Assembly: GCF_003628755.1 (NCBI RefSeq)
Contig: NZ_CP029256.1
Span: forward strand, 825,585-889,584
Source: Christensenella minuta
Lineage (GTDB): Bacteria > Bacillota > Clostridia > Christensenellales > Christensenellaceae
Length of the DNA: 64,000 bases
Reading direction: 5' to 3'
Of this stretch, positions 37,435-45,983 are shown one piece after another; the first letter of the stretch is position 1, and every line of letters begins with the position of its first letter. The translations under genes and the position numbers were made by a program. The notes below the pieces were generated by a model that worked only from the letters and a program-made list of their open reading frames with translations, ran no database searches and had not been told where the DNA came from.

Positions 37435-39450
37435 TTAATTAAGCGCGATCTCTATCAACTTTCTCCCCAGCTGTTCCCGTGCGATGGCGGTCACGGCGTC
37501 ATATTCCCGCCCCCCTGATTTTTTTAGCTGCTCGAGAACATCCCGCGTGCGCACAAGGAGACTCATATCTGTAATAAGGTTCGCCACTTTAAGCGTACCG
37601 GCCCCATGCTGGCGCGTTCCAAGCAGATCACCCGTTCCCCGAAGCTGCATATCCTTTTCCGCTATTTCAAATCCATCACTGCTCCTTGTAAGAACGCGCA
37701 GGCGTTCATGCGCGCTTTGATTGTCGGAAACAAGGAAACAGTAGGACTGATGCGCTCCGCGGCCTACACGGCCTCGAAGCTGATGCAGTTGAGCGAGCCC
37801 AAACCGCTCCGCATTCATGACCGCCATAACTGTTGCGTTCGGAACATTGATCCCTACTTCAATCACCGTGGTAGAAACCAATATCTGCAGCTTTCCACAG
37901 GAAAAGCCATCCATGATTTCCTGCTTTTCAGCATTTTTCAGCTTCCCGTGAATGAGCGCCATTCGAATCCCGGGATAACATTCCTGCAACTCGTCAAACA
38001 TCTGTTTGGCAGACTTGGCTTCCATCCCCTCGTTGTCCTCGATCAGAGGACAAACGATATAAGCCTGTCTTCCAAGAAATATCTCGTTTTTGATAAAAAC
38101 GATCATATCGTTATATTTGCGGCCGTGGATCAGATAGGTCTTGATCTCCTTGCGGCCCGGTGGAAGCTCGTCGACGATTGAAATATCCGTATGCCCAAAC
38201 AATACAAGCGAGAGCGTACGCGGGATGGGGGTCGCCGACATGATCAGCGTATGTACGTCTTGCCGGCCGCCGGAGAGTGCAGCACGCTGTTTTACGCCAA
38301 AGCGGTGCTGTTCATCCGTAATGATTAGTCCCAAATTTTGAAATGAAATATCACCGTATAAAAGCGCATGCGTCCCAATGACGATTTTCACGGAACCGTC
38401 CAGGATTCTTCCGCACAAATCGTTTTTTTTCTTCGCTGTCAGTGCACCGGTCAGACAAACGACTTCTTCCGCCGGGAACAATTTTACGGCTGTTTCATAG
38501 TGCTGCCGGGCCAGGATCTCAGTCGGCGCCATTAAAATGCTTTGGTATCCTCTCTCACGCATACAGTACATGGCAAAAAATGCAATCACCGTTTTTCCGC
38601 TGCCTACATCGCCCTGCACGAGGCGGCTCATTGCCTGTTCCCCTGCAAAGTCTTTCGCGATTTCCTGCATCACGCGCTTTTGCGCCGCAGTCAGTTCAAA
38701 CGGCAGACGTTCAACAAATGCTTTGACGGAGGCGGGCTTGATCCTGATGCGCCTGCTGTTTTGGGAGCGCTTCTCCTCTCCAAGCAATTCCAGCATCCGG
38801 TTGAACACAAGGAGCTCGTCAAATATGATGCGTGCGCGCGCCTTCTCCGCCCGTTCCGGTGACTTAGGGAAATGAACTTCCTTCAGGGCCTCTTTGAGTC
38901 CAAACAATTTGTTTTTCCGCAGAAAACCGTCCGAATAGGGTTCCACAAATTCCGAAATATGCAGAGCCTCCCGCAGAAATTTTCGGAGCATATTTTGGGT
39001 GAGCCCTGCCGTCAACGGATAAATCGGCAAAAAGGATTCTTCCGGCCGTTTAAAATAAAGTTCGGGCGAAGAGATGCGGACCTTGCCGAACTTTTGCTCC
39101 AGCTTCCCATAAATATAGATTGTATTTCCCTGCGCAATATTGTTTTTAATGTAAAATTGATTGAAGATGTCAACGGTTGCGATTCCCGTGCCGTCCGATA
39201 CCTGAAACGTAGTTATTTCAAGCCGGTACCTCGGCCGTTTTACCTGCGGCTGTGAAACTATCCTGACTTCAAAAAAGGCCGTTTCCCCGAAGCTGACGTC
39301 CCGGATTTTTTTACAAACCGAAAAATCTTTATAAGAGCGCGGCAAATAGTAAAGCAGATCCCTGATTGTCGAGATCTCTACTTTCTGTAAAATTTTGCTT
39401 GTCTTTTCGCCGATCCCGGAAAGGCTGCGAACAGATTCATTCAATTCCAT
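37435..39450 (-). CDS. recG: ATP-dependent DNA helicase RecG
   Basis: RecG remodels stalled forks and branched DNA. The 671-residue protein has the N-terminal wedge OB domain (GETAFFEVRIVSQPQ, about residues 60-170), Walker A GDVGSGKT near 285-292, the DEQH box ITDEQHRFGVKQR, and motif VI GRVGRGAHQSYCFL. The ATG at 39450 gives the usual MELNESVRSLSGIG start; the open frame upstream of it is the terminator region. It is the last gene after asp23-fakA, as in Bacillus subtilis. Confidence 0.96.
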   Translation of the reverse strand: MELNESVRSLSGIGEKTSKILQKVEISTIRDLLYYLPRSYKDFSVCKKIRDVSFGETAFFEVRIVSQPQVKRPRYRLEITTFQVSDGTGIATVDIFNQFYIKNNIAQGNTIYIYGKLEQKFGKVRISSPELYFKRPEESFLPIYPLTAGLTQNMLRKFLREALHISEFVEPYSDGFLRKNKLFGLKEALKEVHFPKSPERAEKARARIIFDELLVFNRMLELLGEEKRSQNSRRIRIKPASVKAFVERLPFELTAAQKRVMQEIAKDFAGEQAMSRLVQGDVGSGKTVIAFFAMYCMRERGYQSILMAPTEILARQHYETAVKLFPAEEVVCLTGALTAKKKNDLCGRILDGSVKIVIGTHALLYGDISFQNLGLIITDEQHRFGVKQRAALSGGRQDVHTLIMSATPIPRTLSLVLFGHTDISIVDELPPGRKEIKTYLIHGRKYNDMIVFIKNEIFLGRQAYIVCPLIEDNEGMEAKSAKQMFDELQECYPGIRMALIHGKLKNAEKQEIMDGFSCGKLQILVSTTVIEVGINVPNATVMAVMNAERFGLAQLHQLRGRVGRGAHQSYCFLVSDNQSAHERLRVLTRSSDGFEIAEKDMQLRGTGDLLGTRQHGAGTLKVANLITDMSLLVRTRDVLEQLKKSGGREYDAVTAIAREQLGRKLIEIALN

Positions 39451-39480
39451 ATTCCTGCTTCGTCCTTCTCCTCCGAAAAG

Positions 39481-39507
39481 AAAAAAGCCGACCTTTACGC
39501 CGGCTTT
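39481..39507 (-). terminator. Terminator-like hairpin between fakA and recG
   Basis: On the minus strand AAAGCCG, a ten-base loop and CGGCTTT are followed by TTTCTTTT. It begins 16 bases after the fakA stop and ends about 30 bases before the recG start, with no room for a normal promoter between hairpin and recG. Confidence 0.78.
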
Positions 39508-39522
39508 CATCATAAAACCATA

Positions 39523-41169
39523 TCATTCCACCGAAATAATATAGGGATAGACAGGCTGGCCGCCATAGTGCACTTCAACATCGCAATTCTCAAAAGTCCC
39601 GGTGCATAATGCTTCCAGTTCTTCCGCCTGATCCTTATCCGCATTTTCTCCATAATAAATGGTAATCAATTCAGAATCCCCGTCCGCCATTTTTTCGAGC
39701 AATCCGGTAAACACAGCCTTAAGATCGGTTCCGTTCGCAACGATATCGCTTTCGGAAATTCCAATCAAATCATCCTTTTTAATCCTGTTCCCGTTCATTT
39801 TGGTATCGCGTACCGCGTGCGTAATAAGGCCAGTTTTTACTTCACCGATTACCCTGTCCATACGCTTCACATTCGCCTCGAGTTCCGCCTCCGGGTCATA
39901 GGCCACAGCCGCGGCAATTCCCTGTGGAATAGATTTTGTTTTCAGGACAACTACGTCTTTTCCGCTCATTTCCGCAGCCTGCTCTGCTGCGAGAATAATA
40001 TTTTTATTATTCGGGAGTACAATCACATGGTCCGACGGCGCATCTTCAATTGCCCGCAGGATATCGTCCGTAGATGGGTTCATGGACTGTCCTCCTTCCA
40101 CAAAAGCTTCAATTTGCCAATCCTGAAAAATCGTTCGGATGCCGTCTCCCGCCGTGACCGCCACCACCGCGATCTGTCTTAACTCTTTCCGCTCGGGCAC
40201 CTCGATATCCGGGGCAAGCTCGGAAAGTTCCCGGTGCTGTTCACGCATATTGTCAATTTTGATATGACTGAGCTCTCCCAAAATCTGTGCGTATTGAAGC
40301 GCGAGGCCCGGCTCATTCGTGTGAACATGGGTCTTTACAAGGGAAAGGTCACCTACCACCAGCACGCAGTCTCCTATTTTGGAAAGATTATTCCGATAGG
40401 TATCGATATCACGCTCCTTAACTTCGGGATAAAGGTTCTTAATGAAAAATTCCGTGCAATAACCGAATTCGATATCTTCCTTTTCCGTATCGAGGTTCGT
40501 GAAATCGACCACGACTCCCTTGGAGTCCAGAATGTTTTCAGGGTCCACCTCTACGCCGTCGAGAACGGCCTTGAGACCCATCACAATGGCAAGAAAACCT
40601 GCTCCCCCGGCATCCACAACCCCCGCTTCCTTCAAGACCGGGAGCTGTTCAGGCGTTTCTTTCAAGGCCTTTTCGCCTTCCAGAATCACATATTCAAGCT
40701 GCGCATACAAATCATCCGACTTTTCCGCCATCAACTCGGCCGCTTCCGCCATTTTTGTCGCAACGGTAAGAATCGTACCTTCCTTAGGTTTCATGACAGC
40801 CTTGTATGCGTAATCGACGCCATTGCGGAAAGCCGCTGCAAATATGGAGGTATCAATCTTGCCGTCCGCTTTTGAAAGCGTGTCCGCAAGCCCGGCAAAA
40901 ATCTGCGAAAGTATAACGCCGGAATTTCCGCGCGCGCCTTTCAGCGCACCGAGGCTCAGCGCCTGGACAATGGCCTTCATATCCATCGGATCTGCCGCCG
41001 CCACTTCTTTTGCCGCCGAAATCATCGTAAGCGACATATTTGTTCCCGTGTCACCGTCCGGCACAGGAAATACATTGAGCGCATCGAGCGCATCTTTGTT
41101 TTTTTCAAGGGTAGCGGCAGCCCCTATAATCATGTCTTTAAATTGCTGCCCATCCAGCAGTTCGATCAA
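39523..41169 (-). CDS. fakA: Fatty acid kinase catalytic subunit FakA (DAK2/YloV family)
   Basis: FakA binds ATP through a DhaL-like domain and phosphorylates fatty acids held by FakB, feeding host or recycled fatty acids into phospholipid synthesis. The 548-residue protein has the DhaL nucleotide site FPVPDGDTGTNMSLTM near residues 39-54 and ARGNSGVILSQIFAG near 84-98, VDAGGAGFLAI near 180, a middle domain, and a C-terminal EDD-like domain with NNKNIILAAEQAA. The start is a TTG at 41169 preceded by AAGGGGG eight bases upstream, which slightly overlaps nothing but lies close to the asp23 stop. No fakB is in the window. Confidence 0.9.
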   Translation of the reverse strand: MIELLDGQQFKDMIIGAAATLEKNKDALDALNVFPVPDGDTGTNMSLTMISAAKEVAAADPMDMKAIVQALSLGALKGARGNSGVILSQIFAGLADTLSKADGKIDTSIFAAAFRNGVDYAYKAVMKPKEGTILTVATKMAEAAELMAEKSDDLYAQLEYVILEGEKALKETPEQLPVLKEAGVVDAGGAGFLAIVMGLKAVLDGVEVDPENILDSKGVVVDFTNLDTEKEDIEFGYCTEFFIKNLYPEVKERDIDTYRNNLSKIGDCVLVVGDLSLVKTHVHTNEPGLALQYAQILGELSHIKIDNMREQHRELSELAPDIEVPERKELRQIAVVAVTAGDGIRTIFQDWQIEAFVEGGQSMNPSTDDILRAIEDAPSDHVIVLPNNKNIILAAEQAAEMSGKDVVVLKTKSIPQGIAAAVAYDPEAELEANVKRMDRVIGEVKTGLITHAVRDTKMNGNRIKKDDLIGISESDIVANGTDLKAVFTGLLEKMADGDSELITIYYGENADKDQAEELEALCTGTFENCDVEVHYGGQPVYPYIISVE

Positions 41170-41182
41170 TTCGAGTTCCCCC

Positions 41183-41536
41183 TTAGATTTGGATCCCCTG
41201 TACAATAATATCCACACTCTGTACGTTAAGGCCCGTTTCTTTTTCAATCGTATATTTTACTTTGTCGATAATGTTTTCCGCAACCGCTGACAGAGAAACG
41301 CCGTATTTCACCGTAATATACAGCTCGACGACAATATTTTCAGATCCGTCCGTCTTGATCCGTACACCCTTCTGCAGGTTGTCGCCTTTGAACAAATTGG
41401 CAATCATCTCCGTGACGTTTTTTTGCGACATCCCAACAAGGCCATAGCACTCGAGCGCGCTGTAGCCTGCAATCGACGCAATATAGTCTTCCGTATAGGT
41501 TACCGTCCCCAAATCGACCTTTAAACTTGCACTCAT
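41183..41536 (-). CDS. Asp23/Gls24 family protein
   Basis: This 117-residue protein belongs to the Asp23/Gls24 (YloU) family, small soluble proteins tied to envelope and alkaline stress in Gram-positives. The motif VTYTEDYIASIAGYSALECYGLVGMS opens the domain, and IVVELYITVKYGVSLSAVAENIIDKVKYTIEKETGLNVQSVDI closes it. Next to fakA, as in most Bacillota, it may help control lipid or envelope functions. The promoter at 41569-41597 reads into it and AGGAGG precedes the ATG. Confidence 0.92.
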   Translation of the reverse strand: MSASLKVDLGTVTYTEDYIASIAGYSALECYGLVGMSQKNVTEMIANLFKGDNLQKGVRIKTDGSENIVVELYITVKYGVSLSAVAENIIDKVKYTIEKETGLNVQSVDIIVQGIQI

Positions 41537-41568
41537 GAGAAAAACCTCCTAATGGTTTATTAATAGTT

Positions 41569-41597
41569 ATTATATAACAACTTTTTATCAATATCAA
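41569..41597 (-). promoter_or_regulatory. Promoter of asp23-fakA(-recG)
   Basis: On the minus strand TTGATA (41592-41597) and TATAAT (41569-41574) are 17 bases apart. It faces away from the rpmB promoter, so the two share a 183-base divergent region. Confidence 0.85.
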
Positions 41598-41648
41598 TCG
41601 CATATCCGTTTCATAGCTGGCAATTTAACATACATTTCCAAAAAACAC

Positions 41649-41677
41649 TTGCATTCAAAGCTCATTGATGGTAAAAT
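41649..41677 (+). promoter_or_regulatory. Promoter of rpmB
   Basis: On the plus strand TTGCAT (41649-41654) and TAAAAT (41672-41677) are 17 bases apart, 43 bases before the rpmB ATG. This is the only promoter on the plus strand that I can support. Confidence 0.75.
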
Positions 41678-41719
41678 AAACGCTGTTTGAACGTATACAC
41701 CAAGAGGGAGGTGTTTTAG

Positions 41720-41911
41720 ATGGCAAAATATTGTGAGATTTGTTCAAAAGGCGTTGTGTCCGGCAACAAAGTCAGCCACTCGCACAGAACATCCAAGAGA
41801 ATCTGGGCTCCAAATGTACAGCGTGTCAGGGTCATTGAAAATGGGACTCCTACAAGAAAATACGTATGCACACGTTGCCTTCGTTCTGGAAAAGTCGAAC
41901 GTTACGTATAA
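41720..41911 (+). CDS. rpmB: 50S ribosomal protein L28
   Basis: L28 is a small protein of the large ribosomal subunit. The 63-residue product is complete and is the zinc-binding form, with Cys5, Cys8, Cys50 and Cys53 (CEIC and CTRC) as the likely ligands. GGGAGGTG lies six bases before the ATG. It is the only gene on the plus strand in the window, flanked by its own promoter and terminator; the same inverted rpmB between thiN and yloU is known in Bacillus subtilis. Confidence 0.97.
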   Translation: MAKYCEICSKGVVSGNKVSHSHRTSKRIWAPNVQRVRVIENGTPTRKYVCTRCLRSGKVERYV

Positions 41912-41933
41912 GTTGAAATGACGAAACAAATTT

Positions 41934-41966
41934 AGGACAGATGCCAAAGCATCTGTCCTGTTTTTT
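41934..41966 (+). terminator. Terminator of rpmB, shared with convergent thiN
   Basis: An 11-base perfect stem AGGACAGATGC/GCATCTGTCCT with a four-base loop is followed on the plus strand by six T. It overlaps the end of thiN by one or two bases. On the minus strand the tail is only AAATTTG, so it ends thiN transcripts less convincingly. Confidence 0.93.
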
Positions 41967-42591
41967 ATTGTTTATTCTTGCAGATAAAGACAAAATCATC
42001 ACTTTCAATCACCGCATGATCCGTTAGAAAAAGATTGCTCACCCCGCGTGGCTTTTCATTGGTAAGCACAAGCTTTTCCAGCGGATAATAAAGCCCTTTC
42101 GCGGTCACCACCGCCTGCTGATTCATGGGAATAATCGATACTGTCTGCCCTTTTTGACCATATAGGTCAAAAATCCCCCTGTGAAGAGTAATCTCCTGCT
42201 CATCATCCTCGAGCGTGAGTACGGTTCCTTTCACCAGCGCATATTTCAGCAGCATCAGGTTTGAAAGCAAATGGTCTATTCGTCCACCCGTCGCTCCAAG
42301 GAGCAGAATTTTTTTCGCTCCGCGCCTAACTGCCTCGTCCACAGCGAGCGCTGCGTCCGTTTCGTTTTTTTCTGCCGGTACTGCAACTAAGTCGCTTTTT
42401 ACACGGTAAGACTTTAGTAGTTCCGCCTCCACGGAATCCATATCACCTACGATCAGGTCTGGAACAAGGCCATAATCCCGGAAGACCCTTAACCCGCCAT
42501 CAATTGCGATTGTCATATCCGCTTCACGGGCTGAGCGCAAAAACAAGGCGCGTCCAGGCGCAATCCCTGAAGCAACCAATAAAGCTTTCAT
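41965..42591 (-). CDS. thiN: Thiamine pyrophosphokinase
   Basis: ThiN transfers pyrophosphate from ATP to thiamine, giving the active cofactor. The 208-residue protein has the N-terminal motif AIDGGLRVFRDYGLVPDLIVGDMDSVEAE near residues 28-56, the NETDAALAVDEAV metal site near 79-91, and LLGATGGRIDHLLSNLMLL near 97-115. The ATG at 42591 lies two bases after the rpe stop with GGGGAG just upstream. It ends the yicC-thiN run. Confidence 0.95.
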   Translation of the reverse strand: MKALLVASGIAPGRALFLRSAREADMTIAIDGGLRVFRDYGLVPDLIVGDMDSVEAELLKSYRVKSDLVAVPAEKNETDAALAVDEAVRRGAKKILLLGATGGRIDHLLSNLMLLKYALVKGTVLTLEDDEQEITLHRGIFDLYGQKGQTVSIIPMNQQAVVTAKGLYYPLEKLVLTNEKPRGVSNLFLTDHAVIESDDFVFICKNKQ

Positions 42592-42592
42592 T

Positions 42593-43240
42593 TCACTCCC
42601 CCCGCAGCGTACGTACCGCCAACGCCGGATCTTCCGCACCAAACACAGCGCTGCCCGCGACAAGGACGGTCGCACCGGCCTCCCGGAGCTGTGTACAATT
42701 CTGCATGTCCACGCCACCATCCACTTCTATATCGATTTCCCTGCCCGACGCGTCGATCATCGCGCGAAGGTCCGCAACCTTCCGCATCACCGCGGGAATA
42801 AAACTCTGCCCACCGTAGCCCGGATTTACCGACATCAGCAAAATCATATCTACGTCGTCAAGAATATACCGGACCATTTCAAGAGGTGTAGCCGGATTCA
42901 GCACGACTCCCGGCTTTTTGCCGCATTGTGTAATCTGTTTCAATACACGCTGTAAATGATCCGTCGCTTCCGCATGTACCGTAATAAAATCCGCGCCGGC
43001 TTGCGCAAACCGTTCGATATAACGTTCCGGCTGCACAATCATCAGGTGTACGTCAAGCGGAAGGTCGCTGATATCATGCAGGCGTGAAATCATTTGGAAT
43101 CCAAAAGAAATATTAGGAACAAATACGCCGTCCATGACGTCGCAATGCAGATAGTCCGCGCCCGCACACTCCATCATCCGTACGCCCTGCTCCATATTGC
43201 AAAAATCTGCCGATAATAAAGAAGGTGCTACTTTTGTCAT
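42593..43240 (-). CDS. rpe: Ribulose-phosphate 3-epimerase
   Basis: Rpe interconverts ribulose 5-phosphate and xylulose 5-phosphate in the pentose phosphate pathway. The 215-residue TIM barrel has APSLLSADFCNMEQG, YLHCDVMDGVFVPN with metal-binding His and Asp, VHLMIVQPERY, MSVNPGYGGQSF and EVDGGVD. GGAGG is nine bases before the ATG. The order rsgA-rpe-thiN follows Bacillus. Confidence 0.97.
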   Translation of the reverse strand: MTKVAPSLLSADFCNMEQGVRMMECAGADYLHCDVMDGVFVPNISFGFQMISRLHDISDLPLDVHLMIVQPERYIERFAQAGADFITVHAEATDHLQRVLKQITQCGKKPGVVLNPATPLEMVRYILDDVDMILLMSVNPGYGGQSFIPAVMRKVADLRAMIDASGREIDIEVDGGVDMQNCTQLREAGATVLVAGSAVFGAEDPALAVRTLRGE

Positions 43241-43241
43241 A

Positions 43242-44093
43242 TTACTTTTCCTCCAAAGAATGAATAATCCGCAAATACCGTTCGTAACGTTCGCGGTTAA
43301 TTTTGCCTGTTTCTACTGCTTGTTTTACCGCACAGTCCGGCTCCCTGTCGTGAAGGCAGGAAACAAATCTGCACTTTTGTCTAAACTGGCTAAAATCGGG
43401 GTAATATCCCGCAATTTCTTTTTTTTTCATCTCCACATCAAACATGGAAAATCCGGGCGTATCTACAACATATGCGTCGCAGTCCTTAATATAAAACAGC
43501 TCTGCCTGCCGCGTTGTGTGTTTGCCGCGGTCCGTCTTTTTGCTGAGTCCCCCGGTTTCCAGATCAAAGGATTCATCCAGCCGGTTAATCAGCGATGATT
43601 TCCCAACCGCCGACTGTCCTGCAAGGCAAACGCACAGCGTCCTGATTCGTTCCTTCAGTGCGTCGATCCCCTCGGTGTTTCTGGCAGAGGTCAGGACCGT
43701 ATTATAACATGCGTATTGCTCCTCCAGCTCCTCGGCCCGCTTGCCGTCCGTATCCGTCTTATTAATGACGACCAGCGGGACAACGTTGTTTTGCTCCGCC
43801 TGAATCAGCAATTTGTCGGCAAGCAGCAGGTCGGCTGCGGGCTTCCCCGCCGAAAGCACCAATAGCATCCTATCGATATTTGCCACCGCCGGACGCCTGA
43901 TCTCATTTTTGCGCGGCAATATCTCTTCGATGGAATTATACCCTGCAAGTTCCTCAAATTCCACGAGATCGCCGACCATAGGCTTCATTTTTTCCTTGCG
44001 GAATCTTCCGCGGGCTTTACATTCATGCACCGCGCCATTTTCATCGCTTACATAATAGAAGCCGCCGATTCCTTTTATGATCCTTCCCCGGAT
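43242..44093 (-). CDS. rsgA: Ribosome small subunit GTPase RsgA (CpgA), start codon uncertain
   Basis: RsgA is a circularly permuted GTPase that checks late 30S assembly. The expected N-terminus RGRIIKGIGGFYYVSDENGAVHECKARGRFRK of its OB domain is encoded, but the frame between the stop of prkC (44102) and the first GTG (44030) has no ATG, GTG or TTG. Initiation at ATC (44093), nine bases after AAGGGGG, would give 283 residues; the GTG would remove about 21 residues of the OB fold. In 283-residue numbering the G4 motif NKTD is at 111-114, the P-loop GQSAVGKSS at 159-167 and DTPGFS follows, with a C-terminal zinc segment CRFVSCLHDREPDC. The protein identity is firm; the start is not. Confidence 0.9.
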   Translation of the reverse strand: MRGRIIKGIGGFYYVSDENGAVHECKARGRFRKEKMKPMVGDLVEFEELAGYNSIEEILPRKNEIRRPAVANIDRMLLVLSAGKPAADLLLADKLLIQAEQNNVVPLVVINKTDTDGKRAEELEEQYACYNTVLTSARNTEGIDALKERIRTLCVCLAGQSAVGKSSLINRLDESFDLETGGLSKKTDRGKHTTRQAELFYIKDCDAYVVDTPGFSMFDVEMKKKEIAGYYPDFSQFRQKCRFVSCLHDREPDCAVKQAVETGKINRERYERYLRIIHSLEEK

Positions 44094-44099
44094 AAGACC

Positions 44100-45983
44100 T
44101 TACCCCCTTACAAATTCCACTGTTTCCGTTTTCACCTGAACATCATTGAGGAAGATTGCCAGATCTTTTTGCGCGACATCCTCATCGGAATCGATTACGA
44201 TGGTTCCAGTTGGTTCGATCGCCTGGTCGCCCGCTTCAACAACCGCTCCATAGATAATATAGTAGACGGAAACTCCGTCTACATTTCCGGGTATCCCGAT
44301 ACGCAGGGAGGTTCCATCCTTGGGAATTGTGAGGTTAATCGGCTTGGAAACCTTATATCTCCTTCCGCTCGATGCCGGAACAGTCAGCTCCACTGAGCTA
44401 TTGGTGGATATCTCCGTATTTTCGGCTGGTTTCTGCGAAATCACCGTATTTTCTTCTTCATCACTGTCTTTCTCATAAATAAAGAACAGGCTCAGGTCTC
44501 TGAGCTTCAGTACGTTTAACGCATCGGGAAGCGTCATGCTCTGGATATTTGGCATTGAAATTTTTTGAATATCCGGCGAAGCCTTGACGGTAAGCCATAC
44601 GCTTCCGCTCCTGGAAACGGATTCCCCCGCCGCAGGATGCTGCTCGATGACATATCCAATGGGCGCGTCGCCCGTAGTATCCTCTACGATCTGATCCCAT
44701 TCAATACCGTTCTCCCGCAAAATCTTCTCTGCCTGTGCCCGGTCCATATTGGTAACATCGGGCATAATATCGGAGCCGCTTCCGTTACTCACCACGAGCG
44801 TCAGCGGATCGTCTTTTTTAAAATCCATTCCGGCTTCGGGGTCCTGGCGTATCACAACGCCCTTTTCCGCTTCAGAAGAATTTTCATAGGTCACGGTGGG
44901 CATCGAGGTAACTTTTTGTGCTGCTTCTACGGCATTTTTCTCTGTCATACCCACAAAGTCGGGTAATGGCACGGGCCGTTCCACATTGAAATTTATCACT
45001 GCGCTTACAACCGCAATGATCGCAAAAACAACGACGGCGGCTACCCCAAAAACCAAAACCAGCCGTTTTACGCTTTTTTTCGACCGCTTCGCATGGGCTT
45101 CTTCGATATGCTGCTGGGTTCGTTTGCTCTCACTGTATTTTACGTATTCGCCATCAGGCTCAGAAAGGCACCGCTGTAAATCCTCATACATATTAAATGC
45201 GGATTTGTAACGAAAATGCTTATCCTTCTGCGTTGCCTTCTGGATGATCTTATTGATGCTCTCCGGGAGGGAGGGCGCTGATTCCTTGGCATCCGGCATA
45301 GGGTCGTTGATATGCTTCAAAGCGATCGCAACGGATGTATCCGCATCAAAGGGCACTTTACCCGTCACCATTTCATAAAGTAATATCCCAAGTGAATAAA
45401 TATCGGAACGTTTATCCACCCGTTCACCGCGCGCCTGCTCCGGAGAGAAATAGTGCACGGAGCCCATCACGCTTCCTTCTTCCGCGGTAATCGTATTTTG
45501 GGCAATGTTGCGGGCAATTCCGAAATCCGCAATATACGGCTCTCCCGTCATATCGATCATTACATTATGCGGCTTGATATCCCGGTGTACGAATCCTTTT
45601 ACATGTGCATATTCAAGCGCAAGACAAAGCTTCTTTGCCACCGCCACCGCATACTTGACAGGCAGAGGCCCATTGACATTAATCAAGTGCTTAAGCGTTT
45701 TCCCTTCGATAAGATCCATGACAATATAATAAGTCCCATTATCAAGACCGGCATCATAAGCGCGGATAATATTGGCATGGCGGAGCTTCGCCGCCGCCTG
45801 AACTTCCTTTTTGAAGCGCTGTACGAATTCCTCGTTCTCCGTAAGTTCGGGCTTCAGAATTTTGACGGCAACGATTTGTTTGGTAAGCTCGTCCATTGCT
45901 TTATAAATATAGGCGGATCCGCCCGAATCTATTTGCTCAATCAACCGGTAGCGTCCGGCAAGCACCGTGTCCGGCCCGATCAT
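44100..45983 (-). CDS. prkC: PASTA-domain Ser/Thr protein kinase
   Basis: PrkC-type kinases sense muropeptides or lipid II and phosphorylate cell wall and translation proteins. The 627-residue protein has the kinase domain (about 11-270) with Lys41, HRDIKPHN at 133-140, DFGIAR at 153-158 and the activation segment SVMGSVHYFSPEQARGE, a basic linker, one membrane helix at about 308-332, and three PASTA repeats (337-545; QDPEAGMDFKKDD, EQHPAAGESVSRSG, SQKPAENTEIS). A final non-PASTA domain of about 80 residues closes it. All catalytic residues are present. It overlaps prpC by four bases. Confidence 0.95.
   Translation of the reverse strand: MIGPDTVLAGRYRLIEQIDSGGSAYIYKAMDELTKQIVAVKILKPELTENEEFVQRFKKEVQAAAKLRHANIIRAYDAGLDNGTYYIVMDLIEGKTLKHLINVNGPLPVKYAVAVAKKLCLALEYAHVKGFVHRDIKPHNVMIDMTGEPYIADFGIARNIAQNTITAEEGSVMGSVHYFSPEQARGERVDKRSDIYSLGILLYEMVTGKVPFDADTSVAIALKHINDPMPDAKESAPSLPESINKIIQKATQKDKHFRYKSAFNMYEDLQRCLSEPDGEYVKYSESKRTQQHIEEAHAKRSKKSVKRLVLVFGVAAVVVFAIIAVVSAVINFNVERPVPLPDFVGMTEKNAVEAAQKVTSMPTVTYENSSEAEKGVVIRQDPEAGMDFKKDDPLTLVVSNGSGSDIMPDVTNMDRAQAEKILRENGIEWDQIVEDTTGDAPIGYVIEQHPAAGESVSRSGSVWLTVKASPDIQKISMPNIQSMTLPDALNVLKLRDLSLFFIYEKDSDEEENTVISQKPAENTEISTNSSVELTVPASSGRRYKVSKPINLTIPKDGTSLRIGIPGNVDGVSVYYIIYGAVVEAGDQAIEPTGTIVIDSDEDVAQKDLAIFLNDVQVKTETVEFVRG

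Noticed and set aside
41912-41964. Possible spoVM next to thiN and rpmB
   Set aside because: Bacillus subtilis has spoVM at this place. Here only the rpmB terminator occupies the 53-base gap and no SpoVM-like peptide can be read on either strand.
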